Assembly: GCA_963582935.1 (NCBI GenBank)
Contig: CAUZSH010000010.1
Location: 1-34,703, forward strand
Length of the DNA: 34,703 nt
Direction: 5' to 3'
Source: CAUZSH01 sp963582935
Lineage (GTDB): Bacteria; Pseudomonadota; Gammaproteobacteria; Francisellales; Francisellaceae
Shown here: in pieces, positions 7,651 through 16,482 of the stretch
Layout of the letters: each line of letters starts with the position of its first letter
Numbering within the stretch: the stretch's first letter is position 1
Translations under genes and position numbers: made by a program
Notes under the pieces: generated by a model
What the model saw: only the letters and a program-made list of their open reading frames with translations
Databases searched by the model: none
What the model was told of the DNA's origin: nothing

Positions 7651-8859
7651 CTATTTAACTACCGGCATATATTTGTTATCAATGGTGACTCTAACCCCAT
7701 CTTTTAATTTTAGTTGTCCAGAGTTGACAACAAGGTCTCCGGCTTTTATGCCTGAATCAATGGAGGCTAATTTACCATTTAAAGTGCCTACGGTAACTGG
7801 AACGCTTTTGGCAATATAAACTTTGTCTTGGGTGCGAACAAGGTGTGTCGGGTCACTTTGGATATTGTAGCTGGCGGTTTCTTGCTTGCCATTTTTATCC
7901 ATGACTGGAGAAAGCACATAGATAGTGACGCCATAAAGTGTATAGTTAATTGAGGTTTGTGGTACGGAGATCACTTTATTTTGTTCTGGAAGCATAAGGT
8001 GTATGGTTAGAAACATACCAGGGAAGATTTCTTGATCTTTGTTTTCAAGTTCAGCGCGAACCTCGAGTGCGCGCGTGTTTTCAGAAATACGGGAGTTTAA
8101 AGCTACGACTTTTCCTTTGAATACTTTATCAGGGCGAGTGTCAGCAAAAACTTCGACTTCTTGCCCAGGCTTTACCTGCGCTAAGCTGTCACCAGAAACC
8201 GTGAAATCAATGAATATAGGGCTAATGGTGTCTAGAGTAGCTGCGGTATCGCCTTGTTGGAAGAAGCCGCCCAAGCTAATGTTTCGGATACCAATTTTTC
8301 CAGAAAAAGGCGCACGAATAATCGTATAGTTGATGCTGGCTTGGCTACCTTCTGTTGTGGCTTTGGCTGCTGCGTAGTCTGCTTCAGAGGTGTCTAGCGT
8401 TTGTTGAGAGACTGCCTTGGTTTTGTAAAGTTCTGCATCACGTTTGTAAGTGATTTTTTTCAGAGCCTCGTCTGCTTGGGCCTGTTTTAGTTGTGCTTGT
8501 AGTTCGGCGGAGTCTAGCGTAAAAAGTACCTCACCTTTTTTAACATTTTGTCCAGATTTAAAGTGGATTGCGGAAACTAATCCAGAGGTTTGAGCACTAA
8601 CGTTAATGCTTTGAATCGCAGTGGCACTACCTGTTGCGTCAATATAAGGCGTCCATGTTAGGGATTTTGCTTTCTCAGCAGAAATTACAATGGGTTGCAT
8701 TTTCCAGTTAGACTTTATTTCGCTTTTTTTGCTGCCGATAAAGGCGTTAAAACCAAAGATGCTACCAAAAAGAATCAATAATATGACGCCTACAATGATA
8801 AAGGCTTTTATCATGCCTTTTTTTGTTCTTGCCTGAGAGGCTGTTGTGTTATCGGTCAT
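7651..8859 (-). CDS. RND efflux periplasmic adaptor (membrane fusion protein)
   Basis: Adaptor that links the RND pump to the outer-membrane channel. The 402 residues contain an N-terminal membrane anchor (about residues 18-38) and no lipobox. A barrel-sandwich/lipoyl half-motif follows (SAQTSGLVSAIHFKSGQNVKKGEVLFTLD), then a short alpha-hairpin coiled coil (about 120-175), the returning lipoyl half (IIRAPFSGKIGIRNISLGGFFQQGD) and a beta-barrel domain. A strong AAGGAC ribosome-binding site lies upstream of the ATG. It is the first gene of the operon with the pump downstream. The family is firm; the specific orthologue is not assigned. Confidence 0.92.
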   Translation of the reverse strand: MTDNTTASQARTKKGMIKAFIIVGVILLILFGSIFGFNAFIGSKKSEIKSNWKMQPIVISAEKAKSLTWTPYIDATGSATAIQSINVSAQTSGLVSAIHFKSGQNVKKGEVLFTLDSAELQAQLKQAQADEALKKITYKRDAELYKTKAVSQQTLDTSEADYAAAKATTEGSQASINYTIIRAPFSGKIGIRNISLGGFFQQGDTAATLDTISPIFIDFTVSGDSLAQVKPGQEVEVFADTRPDKVFKGKVVALNSRISENTRALEVRAELENKDQEIFPGMFLTIHLMLPEQNKVISVPQTSINYTLYGVTIYVLSPVMDKNGKQETASYNIQSDPTHLVRTQDKVYIAKSVPVTVGTLNGKLASIDSGIKAGDLVVNSGQLKLKDGVRVTIDNKYMPVVK

Positions 8860-8905
8860 GGTTTTGTCCTTTTATGATTTAAGTATATCTAAAGCGCATT
8901 AAAAA

Positions 8906-9430
8906 TTAGTTAGTTCTCTGTGTAAAATTTCTGGGGATATGTCTAAAAATATGCCAAAGATGAATAAACCCAAGTACCGCAAAGAATACAGTGCTCCAGC
9001 CGGCAATGCTTAGGCTTAAAAATTGCCAGTGTACGACAGCGCAATCACTGGTGCCTTGGAAAACAGCTAAGAAGAAATCTTTTAGTGGCATGTTTTCAAA
9101 CATATAGCCAATTCCTGCGCCGCAAGATGGTGCTTGTTCAGGTGGTAAGCTCTGTAGCCACACTTGTCGGATGGAAAGAGAGATGCCTGCGACACAGATT
9201 AAAGAGAAGAAAAAACTATAAATACGGACACCAATCCCCTTGGGCCCATGAATGGAGGCCACAAGGAAGAAGACTCCCAGAACAATCACGATAATCCGTT
9301 GGAAGACACATAGTGGACAAGGTTGCAATCCTTGAACCATTTCGAGATACATTGTAAAAGACAATGCAAGACAGCAAACAAGAAAGCTGATGATAAAAAT
9401 AAGTCTGGCGGGTGTCTTTTTTATTCTCAT
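8906..9430 (-). CDS. dsbB: Disulfide bond formation protein DsbB
   Basis: Inner-membrane quinone reductase that reoxidises DsbA. The 174 residues show four hydrophobic helices, the first periplasmic cysteine pair in QPCPLCVFQR (CxxC) and the second pair in the other periplasmic loop (SCGAGIGYM and TSDCAVVHWQ). The spacing and the WQ after the last Cys match DsbB. The Arg after the CxxC helix start (FQR) is the conserved quinone-site residue. The upstream ribosome-binding site is weak. It lies between the RND operon and cca on the same strand with gaps of 46 and 97 bases, so it is probably its own unit. Confidence 0.9.
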   Translation of the reverse strand: MRIKKTPARLIFIISFLVCCLALSFTMYLEMVQGLQPCPLCVFQRIIVIVLGVFFLVASIHGPKGIGVRIYSFFFSLICVAGISLSIRQVWLQSLPPEQAPSCGAGIGYMFENMPLKDFFLAVFQGTSDCAVVHWQFLSLSIAGWSTVFFAVLGFIHLWHIFRHIPRNFTQRTN

Positions 9431-9527
9431 ATATGGATGTTAATCTATGCCCATGATAATCTAATCCTCTATGGTCGCTGAGTATAGTAGAAAATTATAG
9501 TATGTCACATGCTTTTGAGTATATATT

Positions 9528-10670
9528 TTAATTTTGCCGAAATTGAGTTTGCAGGTCTTGTATGATTCTTAATCTTTTCTGCTGTACAATCTGTTTTTTT
9601 TCGGCAGGAAGCATTTTTTCATTTAAAATTTTTAAATAATTGATGCGGCTAATTTCTTGCTCGCATTGTTGTAGAAAATATTTTTGCCTAAAGAGTGTTT
9701 TATCAGTCACATTTAGCTTAAATAATATGGATGATATCTCTAAAACCTCATGGAGGTGTTGTGAGTCTCTAAAAGCATTTAAACTGTGAAGTAGTTTAAG
9801 TATTTTCTCAGGTGTCATGGTAATACAATCTAAAATAAGGTTACGCTGTTGAATAGTATTTAAAATTAGTAATGATGGTTTTCTAGGTATTTTTGATTCA
9901 TCAAGAAAATTTCTTGCAATGATTGGCGTCATTTTGTTAATGCTGCTGATAAATACCGCAAATCTTAAATAAGGGTCAGTGGTGATAGAAGATGTGTTTT
10001 CCAGCGCTTTTAGTGATGGGTCTGTTTCAGTGATTTGTGGTAGACGAGGAAAAATATGTGTGAAAGCATTGACGTCTATTAATTTTTCAAAGTAGGTGGT
10101 GGGCGACGAGCTTTTCAATGCTTTGAGCGTTTCATGCCAAATGCGCTCAGGTGTGAGGTTTTTTAGCTCACCAGAGGAGCTTATATCTTTCAGTAATGCT
10201 AGCGTTGCGGTTGAGATGTGGAATTTGAGAGCTTGGTAGGATGCGGCAAATCGTGCAATCCTTAATACTCTCAATGGATCTTCATGAAAAGTATGGGAAA
10301 CATGTCGGAGTATTTTATTTTTGAGGTCCTCTTGTCCATGATAGGGGTCAATGATATTGCCTTTGTCATCCATTGCCATGGCATTGATAGTTAAGTCTCG
10401 CCTTTTTAGATCCTCCTCTAAAGTCACTTTTGCGGAGGTATCAAAAGTAAACCCCTGATAGCCAATACCTGACTTTTTTTCAGTTCTCGCCAAGGCATAT
10501 TCTTCTTTAGTCTTAGGGTGTAAAAAAACGGGGAAGTTTTTGCCTACGGGTATAAATCCTTTTGCGATCATTTTTTCCCTAGAACCATTAACAACCACCC
10601 AGTCATGGTCATGTATAGGCAAACCAAGTAGTTTGTCTCGAATTGCCCCACCGACTAAGTAATATTTCAT
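9528..10670 (-). CDS. cca: CCA-adding tRNA nucleotidyltransferase, HD domain degenerate
   Basis: Adds or repairs the 3' CCA end of tRNAs. The N-terminal 200 residues closely follow the E. coli enzyme: GGAIRDKLLGLP, the metal-binding DxD at residues 21-23 (HDHDW), ALARTEKKSG, LKRRDLTINAMA, HEDPLRVLRIARFAASY and LTPERIWHE. The C-terminal part differs: where E. coli has the phosphohydrolase HD residues in RFATLCHDLGKG, this protein has RFAVFISSINKM, and the later His-rich stretch is gone. At 380 residues it is about 30 shorter than the E. coli form. CCA addition should be intact; the extra phosphatase/phosphodiesterase activities should be absent. It is divergent from msbA. Confidence 0.92.
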   Translation of the reverse strand: MKYYLVGGAIRDKLLGLPIHDHDWVVVNGSREKMIAKGFIPVGKNFPVFLHPKTKEEYALARTEKKSGIGYQGFTFDTSAKVTLEEDLKRRDLTINAMAMDDKGNIIDPYHGQEDLKNKILRHVSHTFHEDPLRVLRIARFAASYQALKFHISTATLALLKDISSSGELKNLTPERIWHETLKALKSSSPTTYFEKLIDVNAFTHIFPRLPQITETDPSLKALENTSSITTDPYLRFAVFISSINKMTPIIARNFLDESKIPRKPSLLILNTIQQRNLILDCITMTPEKILKLLHSLNAFRDSQHLHEVLEISSILFKLNVTDKTLFRQKYFLQQCEQEISRINYLKILNEKMLPAEKKQIVQQKRLRIIQDLQTQFRQN

Positions 10671-10748
10671 AAATGAGCGTAATCACAATAACAAAATTTT
10701 CTGATTTTAAATTTTAGCTGGATTTTGTGGTTTATGTATAGATAGTTA

Positions 10749-10778
10749 TTGAAATCTTATCTCTTAACTCTTTATGAA
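10749..10778 (+). promoter_or_regulatory. Candidate sigma-70 promoter for msbA-lpxK
   Basis: TTGAAA at 10749-10754 and TATGAA at 10773-10778 are separated by 18 bases, about 55 bases before the msbA ATG, in the intergenic region that divides cca and msbA. Prediction by eye only. Confidence 0.35.
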
Positions 10779-10831
10779 TTTTAAGAAAACGTCTAGAATG
10801 AAAAGATCGATCATTTCTGAGAGACACTTGA

Positions 10832-12634
10832 ATGTCTAAAAAGTCTAAATCTAAGTCTGATGATAATACTGCTACGGGCATGCAACTTTATAAGCGCCTC
10901 CTCTGGGAAGTCAGAAAATTATGGCCACTCATGGTTTTCGGTATTTTGGGTAGTATCATGTATTCTGCGGCAGATGCCTACTCCATTTATCTGATTAAGC
11001 CAATTATTAACAAAGGTTTTACGGCGCAAGACACAAATTTCTTAAAAATGATTGCAGGTCTGATTTTACTGTTATTTGTTATGCGTGGCGTCGGCTCGTT
11101 TTTATCTACCTATTTCATGGGTAAGCTGGGCGCAAATGTTGTACTTCAGTTTAGAGTGCGTTTATTTAATAAGTTTATGAAGTTACCTTCTTCTTATTAC
11201 GATAAAACCTCCTCAGGCAGGCTACTATCAAAACTTTTGTATAATGTGGATCAAATATCCTCAGCAACAGGAAGTGCGCTAATAACGGTGGCGCAGGATG
11301 GTGCTTTTGCCATTGGCTTGCTTGTGGTGATGATTACCGTGAGTTGGAAGCTTTCCTTAACCATATTAATAGTTGTACCATTTCTTGCGGTGTTTATCTC
11401 CTGGGTAAGTAAGCGTTTTAGGCGATTAAGTAGAAAAACACAGACTGCTATGGGAGGCTTAACACATGTGGCAGAAGAGTCGCTAAGAAGCTATAAGGAG
11501 ATACGAGTTTTTGGTGGGCAAAAATATCAATCTGAAAAATTTTTCAAAAATATTATGTACACCTATACTCAGCAAATGAAAACCTTGGTGACAGATGCAA
11601 TGTCTTCACCCATAATCCAAATAATGGGTGCTGTGGTGCTGGCGATTGTGGTGTATCTGGCAGCCATGTCGGGTGCCGGTGGAGATACCAAAAACTGGAT
11701 GAATGCGGGTGATTTCATTTCGTTTTTTACGGCAATGCTTGCAATTTTAAAACCAATAAAAAATTTAACCAGCGTTAATTCAACCATTCAGAAAGCTTTG
11801 GCGGCGACAGAAGATTTATATGAAGTATTAGATCACCCAAATGAAGAAGACAAAGGCACGCGTAAAATTGAGCAATGTAAGGGTGGCGTGCGTTTTGAAA
11901 AGGTTGGGTTTCGATACGCTGCAGGCAAAGAAATGGTTTTGAAAGATGTTTCTTTGGACGTGGATCCAGGTGACACGATTGCGTTGGTTGGGAGATCAGG
12001 TGGTGGGAAAACGACATTAATTAGCTTAATACCTCGTTTTTATAATGTTGTTGAAGGCAAAATCTATTTAGATGATATTAATACGCAGGATCTTGCGTTA
12101 GATAACTTACGTTCGCACATGTCTTTGGTCACACAGCATGTTAGCTTATTTGATGATACGATTTTCCATAATATCGCTTTTGGTATTCAGGATCGTGAAG
12201 TCAAGCGTGATGAGGTGATTGAGGCGGCAAAAGCGGCGCACGCTTGGACATTTATTAAAGATATGCCAGAAGGTTTAGAGACCATGGTGGGTGAGAATGG
12301 GTTTGCGCTATCAGGTGGGCAACGTCAAAGGGTGGCAATTGCAAGAGCTATTCTCAAGGATGCACCGATTCTTATTTTAGATGAGGCGACCAGTGCTCTA
12401 GATAATGAGTCAGAGAGAGCCGTACAGAAGGCCTTAGTTCATCTAATGGAAAACAAGACAACCTTTATCGTTGCGCATCGTTTAAGTACGATTGAACGCG
12501 CAGATAAAATTGTGGTCATGGATCATGGTGAGATTGCCGAAATCGGCACGCATGACGAACTTCTTGCAAAGAAAGGCGTTTATGCTGGGTTATATGAGAA
12601 GGCACAAGCAAGTGATGATGGCGCGCTGAGTTGA
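10832..12634 (+). CDS. msbA: Lipid A export permease/ATP-binding protein MsbA
   Basis: Homodimeric ABC exporter that flips core-lipid A across the inner membrane. The 600 residues comprise a six-helix membrane domain (about residues 30-330, with the coupling segment RRLSRKTQTAMGGLTHVAEESL) and a nucleotide-binding domain: Walker A GRSGGGKT, signature LSGGQRQR, Walker B ILILDEATSALD and the H-loop VAHRLSTIERAD. Length and domain order are typical for MsbA. The ATG at 10832 has a GAGAGAC ribosome-binding site. Its TGA overlaps the lpxK ATG by one base, so the pair is translationally coupled, the usual msbA-lpxK arrangement. Confidence 0.95.
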   Translation: MSKKSKSKSDDNTATGMQLYKRLLWEVRKLWPLMVFGILGSIMYSAADAYSIYLIKPIINKGFTAQDTNFLKMIAGLILLLFVMRGVGSFLSTYFMGKLGANVVLQFRVRLFNKFMKLPSSYYDKTSSGRLLSKLLYNVDQISSATGSALITVAQDGAFAIGLLVVMITVSWKLSLTILIVVPFLAVFISWVSKRFRRLSRKTQTAMGGLTHVAEESLRSYKEIRVFGGQKYQSEKFFKNIMYTYTQQMKTLVTDAMSSPIIQIMGAVVLAIVVYLAAMSGAGGDTKNWMNAGDFISFFTAMLAILKPIKNLTSVNSTIQKALAATEDLYEVLDHPNEEDKGTRKIEQCKGGVRFEKVGFRYAAGKEMVLKDVSLDVDPGDTIALVGRSGGGKTTLISLIPRFYNVVEGKIYLDDINTQDLALDNLRSHMSLVTQHVSLFDDTIFHNIAFGIQDREVKRDEVIEAAKAAHAWTFIKDMPEGLETMVGENGFALSGGQRQRVAIARAILKDAPILILDEATSALDNESERAVQKALVHLMENKTTFIVAHRLSTIERADKIVVMDHGEIAEIGTHDELLAKKGVYAGLYEKAQASDDGALS

Positions 12635-13635
12635 TGGTTAAGTTGCATGACTTTATCAATTATCATTGGTACTCCAAAAAGCTAACATGGCTCTCGGTGT
12701 TACTTTGGCCGATTTCTCTTATTTTTAGCGCAATAGCCAAAATCAGGAAGCGTGCTCAATTAAAAGTATTGGATGGACAGCCTCAAGTGAGCGTTCCAAT
12801 CATAGTGATTGGTAATATCTCGGTAGGGGGTGTTGGAAAAACGCCCCTAGTTGAAACGATCGTCCGCCATCTTCGAGAAGAAGGTTATAGACCAGGAATT
12901 GTGAGTCGTGGCTATGGTGGGAAGTCTGATATTTATCCTTTAGATGTTGAGGAGCATATAGATATTAATGCTTGTGGCGATGAGCCTTATATGTTGCAAC
13001 AATCCTTAAATTGCCCTGTGGTAGTGTCACCTGTTCGTGTAGATGCGGTTCAATATATGGCTGAGAAACATCCGACTGTGGATGTTATTTTGAGTGATGA
13101 TGGGCTTCAACATTATAAAATGTTTCGTGATATTGAAATTGCAGTAATTGATGCCTCTCGGGGGCTTGGCAATAAGCTTACTTTACCTGCGGGTCCATTG
13201 AGGGAGCCTGAGTCTAGGCTGGATGAGGTGGATTATGTGATCATGAATGGTGGACCAACTGATTTTGATCACGGGTATGAAATGCAAATAAGAGTGGGAG
13301 ACTTGGTGCGCTTGCTATCTGGAAAAAGAATAGAGGCGAATGCGCTTAAAGAAAGAAAAGTGCATGCGGTTGCGGGTATTGGTAATCCTGAACGATTTTT
13401 TATTTCTTTGCGGGAATTTGGTTATAGCGTTATTGAACATGCTTTTCCGGACCATCACCGTTATGTGAAAGAGGATTTTCAGTTTGCAGAAAAACTTCCT
13501 ATTATCATGACGCATAAAGACACGGTGAAATGCATTCAGTTTATGACAGATGATATGTATTACTTAGCGATTGATGCCGATGTGGATATTGCCTTCTGGG
13601 AGAAGCTGTCTGCAGATTTAAAAACTTTAAAATAA
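12634..13635 (+). CDS. lpxK: Tetraacyldisaccharide 4'-kinase LpxK
   Basis: Phosphorylates the 4' position of the lipid A disaccharide, the sixth step of lipid A synthesis at the inner-membrane face. The 333 residues start MVKLHDFINYHWY. A hydrophobic N-terminal anchor helix is followed by the P-loop GNISVGGVGKTPLVE, then SRGYGGKS, CGDEPYML and LSDDGLQHYKM, all signature segments of the family. The ATG at 12634 overlaps the msbA TGA (TGATG) and is preferred to the TTG one codon upstream. The C-terminal half is shorter than some family members, but the key blocks are present. Confidence 0.94.
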   Translation: MVKLHDFINYHWYSKKLTWLSVLLWPISLIFSAIAKIRKRAQLKVLDGQPQVSVPIIVIGNISVGGVGKTPLVETIVRHLREEGYRPGIVSRGYGGKSDIYPLDVEEHIDINACGDEPYMLQQSLNCPVVVSPVRVDAVQYMAEKHPTVDVILSDDGLQHYKMFRDIEIAVIDASRGLGNKLTLPAGPLREPESRLDEVDYVIMNGGPTDFDHGYEMQIRVGDLVRLLSGKRIEANALKERKVHAVAGIGNPERFFISLREFGYSVIEHAFPDHHRYVKEDFQFAEKLPIIMTHKDTVKCIQFMTDDMYYLAIDADVDIAFWEKLSADLKTLK

Positions 13636-13783
13636 CAACATGACTGAGTATTAACCACATCCTTTTTTTTATTTGGCATTGTGCTTTATTTAATAGACGC
13701 AAGATATATCATAGGTTGCAATTCGCACAAATTTTTATCGTTATATAAGTAATTGCCTATATTAAAAGTCGCATGAGTGACCA

Positions 13784-13882
13784 ATGTCTGAAATCATTAA
13801 CTAATCATTATTAGATCAGCTTCAAGAAATTTTTTTAAGCAAAAATACGCAAAAATTAAATGATCTATTCGATGACACGCAT
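13784..13882 (+). pseudogene. mgtE: 5' end of mgtE cut off by an in-frame TAA
   Basis: Reading from ATG at 13784 gives MSEIIN, then TAA at 13802-13804, then SLLDQLQEIFLSKNTQKLND running straight into the MgtE frame. The residues after the stop look like the normal MgtE N-terminal helix, and a single C-to-T change (CAA to TAA) would explain the stop. No ATG, GTG or TTG in this frame occurs between the stop and GTG at 13883. This part is therefore untranslated unless there is read-through or a sequence error. Confidence 0.7.
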
Positions 13883-15154
13883 GTGCAATTATTTGCAGAT
13901 ACCATCGCAACACTTCCCTTTGATGACATGGCGATTTTGTTTAAAATATTGCCTTTAGAAAAGCAAGCCGAGCTTTTTACAGATTTAAGTGAATCACTCC
14001 AGCATCGTATTATTGAGGCTCTAGAAACTGAGCATGTTGCCGACATTATGGAACATTTGGCGGCTGATGAAGCGGTGGATACCTTGCAATCACTGCCTGA
14101 AGATGAACAGGCTGAAATCATGTCTGAAATTGATGTTAATGACAGAGAAGAAATTAGAATGCTTTCTCAGTATGAAGAGGGTGAAGTGGGGGCGGTAATG
14201 ACCCCAGATTGTATTACACTATCACAACACTTGAAGATTTTAGAGGTGCTAGAGATTATTCGTGTAACTGCCAAAGAGCAGGAGACAATCTATTATTGCT
14301 ATGTTTTGGATGACAATAAGAAACTTGTTGGTTGCGCTTCATTGAAAGAAATATTCTTGAGTGACCCAAATGTTTATTTGAAAGACATAATGAAATACAA
14401 CGACATTTCAATTAATAGTCATACGGATCAAGAGAAAGCGGCGAATCTTATCTATAAATATGACTTGCTCGCACTACCGATTACAGATAAATATAATCGC
14501 ATTCTCGGGATACTCACTTACGATGATGCGCTTGGTGTGGTGAAACAAGAGCAAACAGAAGATATTGAGAAGTTGATGGCGATTGGTGGTGAGCATAAAT
14601 ATGCGGCTTACTTATCCACTTCTACATGGAATCATGTGAAAAGTCGCGGCCCTTGGGTGATTGTTTTGGCGATGTTTGGCCTAATGACGGGTACGATTCT
14701 ACATAGTTATGAGGATGTGCTTGAGGCATTTATTATTCTAGCACTTTATATGTCCATGATCGCAGATGCGGGTGGGACGGTAGGTAGCCAGTCTGGCACA
14801 ATGGTCATTAAGGCGTTGGTAACAGGTGAAGTGACTTTCCGTGATGTGTTCAAAGTGTTATTTAAAGAATTTAAAATTTCTTGTTGGCTTGCCGTGGCGT
14901 TAGGTATCTTAGCATTTTTAAAGGTACTGTTTCTGTCGCATGCGTCAACAGTGCCAATGGCAAGCTCTTTATTTATGATTGCATCAGTGATTAGTATCGC
15001 ATTAGTGTTACAAGTCGTTACCTCAACTATGATTGGGGCGGTCTTGCCGCTTGCCGATAAATGTAAGATTGACCCAGCGGTTGTTGCCAGTCCAGTATTG
15101 ACGACGATTGTGGATATTACGGAGGTTATTACGGAGGTTATTAATCTTCTTTAA
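13883..15154 (+). CDS. mgtE: Magnesium transporter MgtE, N-terminally interrupted
   Basis: Inner-membrane Mg2+ channel of the MgtE family. Domain order is preserved: N-domain of helical repeats (AELFTDLSESLQHRIIEALE, then EAVDTLQSLPEDEQAEIM), two CBS domains (about residues 105-225, starting GEVGAVMTPDC), the plug helix and five membrane helices. The pore signature is visible as ADAGGTVGSQSGTMVIKALVTGEV, and the last helix has KIDPAVVASPVLTTIVDITEV with the conserved Asp. The open frame begins at GTG 13883 (423 residues), but the natural start is ATG 13784, interrupted by TAA at codon 7. GTG 13883 has no ribosome-binding site, so the gene may be dead, weakly re-initiated or read through. rpoS lies downstream. 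Confidence 0.85.
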   Translation: MQLFADTIATLPFDDMAILFKILPLEKQAELFTDLSESLQHRIIEALETEHVADIMEHLAADEAVDTLQSLPEDEQAEIMSEIDVNDREEIRMLSQYEEGEVGAVMTPDCITLSQHLKILEVLEIIRVTAKEQETIYYCYVLDDNKKLVGCASLKEIFLSDPNVYLKDIMKYNDISINSHTDQEKAANLIYKYDLLALPITDKYNRILGILTYDDALGVVKQEQTEDIEKLMAIGGEHKYAAYLSTSTWNHVKSRGPWVIVLAMFGLMTGTILHSYEDVLEAFIILALYMSMIADAGGTVGSQSGTMVIKALVTGEVTFRDVFKVLFKEFKISCWLAVALGILAFLKVLFLSHASTVPMASSLFMIASVISIALVLQVVTSTMIGAVLPLADKCKIDPAVVASPVLTTIVDITEVITEVINLL

Positions 15155-15307
15155 AGTTGCGACGACGATGCTAAACATCAACTAATATAAAGCTCCGTTG
15201 ATCAGAAAATAATCTTAACTGTGTGGTTTTAGGGTTGATTGCTATTTCACAGTAGCTTCTTTAAGTAAAAACAACAGGTTAAATCTCAGCCATAAATATG
15301 TAATGTC

Positions 15308-15351
15308 TTACATAAAAAATACGATCGCCTATATGTAAAGATTGGAATCTT
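15308..15351. promoter_or_regulatory. Dyad elements upstream of rpoS
   Basis: Two inverted repeats lie in the leader of rpoS. TTACATA at 15308-15314 pairs with TATGTAA at 15332-15338 around a CGATCG core. AAGATT/AATCTT follows at 15338-15351 with a two-base spacer. They overlap by one base and end about 55 bases before the ATG, so they could be an operator or an RNA hairpin controlling rpoS translation. The symmetry is read directly; the role is inferred. Confidence 0.4.
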
Positions 15352-15406
15352 CTGCTTTACTTCTTTGATAAGCAAAAGATTTCATCGATATGCAAAGGGG
15401 AATGAT

Positions 15407-16375
15407 ATGGCATCAGCAAGTATTGCAAAAGTAAAGGTTAAAAAGGATATTAGCGTTGAGCTGATTGCAAGCATTCCTGAATGCAAAAAAACAAGATTCG
15501 CACGCTTTGGTGTTGAAAGGAAAGATACCTTTACAAAAGAGGAAGCCGATGCCACGCGGATGTACTTGTGTGAGATTGGGTTTAATCCATTGCTCACAAG
15601 GCAACAGGAAGTTGATTATGCGCGCAAAGCCTTAAAAGGAGATGAAGAGGCTAAAAAGAAAATGATTGAGTGTAATTTGCGTTTAGTGGTTAAAATGGCA
15701 AAACGTTATCGCCCCAAAGGTGGATTAACTTTTTTGGATTTAATTGCAGAGGGAAATCTTGGGCTTATTCGAGCAGTCGAGAAGTTTAATCCTGAATTGG
15801 GTTGGCGTTTTTCAACCTATGCGACTTGGTGGATTCGTCAAAATATTGAAAGGTCTTTATTGAACCATCAAAGAACCATTCGAGTACCAGTCCATGTGCT
15901 GAAGGATTTGAATGTTTATTTAAGGGCAGCATCGCAACTGACCAAATTATTAGATCATGAACCATCACCTGAAGAAGTGGCGGATTTCTTAGATCGTCCT
16001 ATTGAAGATATTAAAAAATTATTGCGTTCAACCAATCATATTGAATCACTTGATGAGGTCTATGATGATTCCCAACGCCCAGTAATTGAAAGCATTGCCG
16101 ATCAAAACAGCGACTCCCCAGAAGGGTATCATCAATATGGTGATCGGGTAAAATTTATTGATCGTTGGTTAGATAAGCTTAATGATAAGCAAAAACTTGT
16201 GCTAGCAATGCGCTTTGGTTTGAAGGGACATGATCCTAAAACCTTAGAAGAAACAGGTGAAAGTATTGGGCTGACACGTGAGCGGGTGCGTCAAATACAA
16301 GTGGATGCATTGAAAAAATTGAAGCAGTTGGCAAGAGATGATAATGTTGATGCGGATCTTTGTTTTAATGCCTAG
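15407..16375 (+). CDS. rpoS: RNA polymerase sigma factor RpoS
   Basis: Group 2 sigma factor that directs stationary-phase and general-stress transcription. The 322 residues show region 1.2 (DATRMYLCEIGFNPLLT), region 2 (MIECNLRLVVKMAKRY, then DLIAEGNLGLIRAVEKF and STYATWWIRQNIERSL), region 3 (VPVHVLKDLNVYLRAA, LDHEPSPEEVADFL) and region 4 (LTRERVRQIQVDALKKLKQL). The HVLKDLNVYLR and LDHEPS stretches fit RpoS rather than RpoH or RpoD. The frame opens at a TTG at 15365, but the ATG at 15407 has a strong AGGGGA ribosome-binding site and is the likely start. The common neighbour nlpD is absent; mgtE precedes it. Confidence 0.92.
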   Translation: MASASIAKVKVKKDISVELIASIPECKKTRFARFGVERKDTFTKEEADATRMYLCEIGFNPLLTRQQEVDYARKALKGDEEAKKKMIECNLRLVVKMAKRYRPKGGLTFLDLIAEGNLGLIRAVEKFNPELGWRFSTYATWWIRQNIERSLLNHQRTIRVPVHVLKDLNVYLRAASQLTKLLDHEPSPEEVADFLDRPIEDIKKLLRSTNHIESLDEVYDDSQRPVIESIADQNSDSPEGYHQYGDRVKFIDRWLDKLNDKQKLVLAMRFGLKGHDPKTLEETGESIGLTRERVRQIQVDALKKLKQLARDDNVDADLCFNA

Positions 16376-16482
16376 GACAATAGGTGAGCCAGATGGATTT
16401 TGATTTTTTTGTATATTAAAGTCGATCATTTCGCTAGAATAGGTCGCTTGTTAAAGTGATGCGCTAATCTTTAGGGGAATCG

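Noticed and set aside
15407..16375. RpoH as an alternative identity for the sigma factor
   Set aside because: Region 3 and the HVLKDLNVYLR/LDHEPS segments fit RpoS, not the RpoH pattern.
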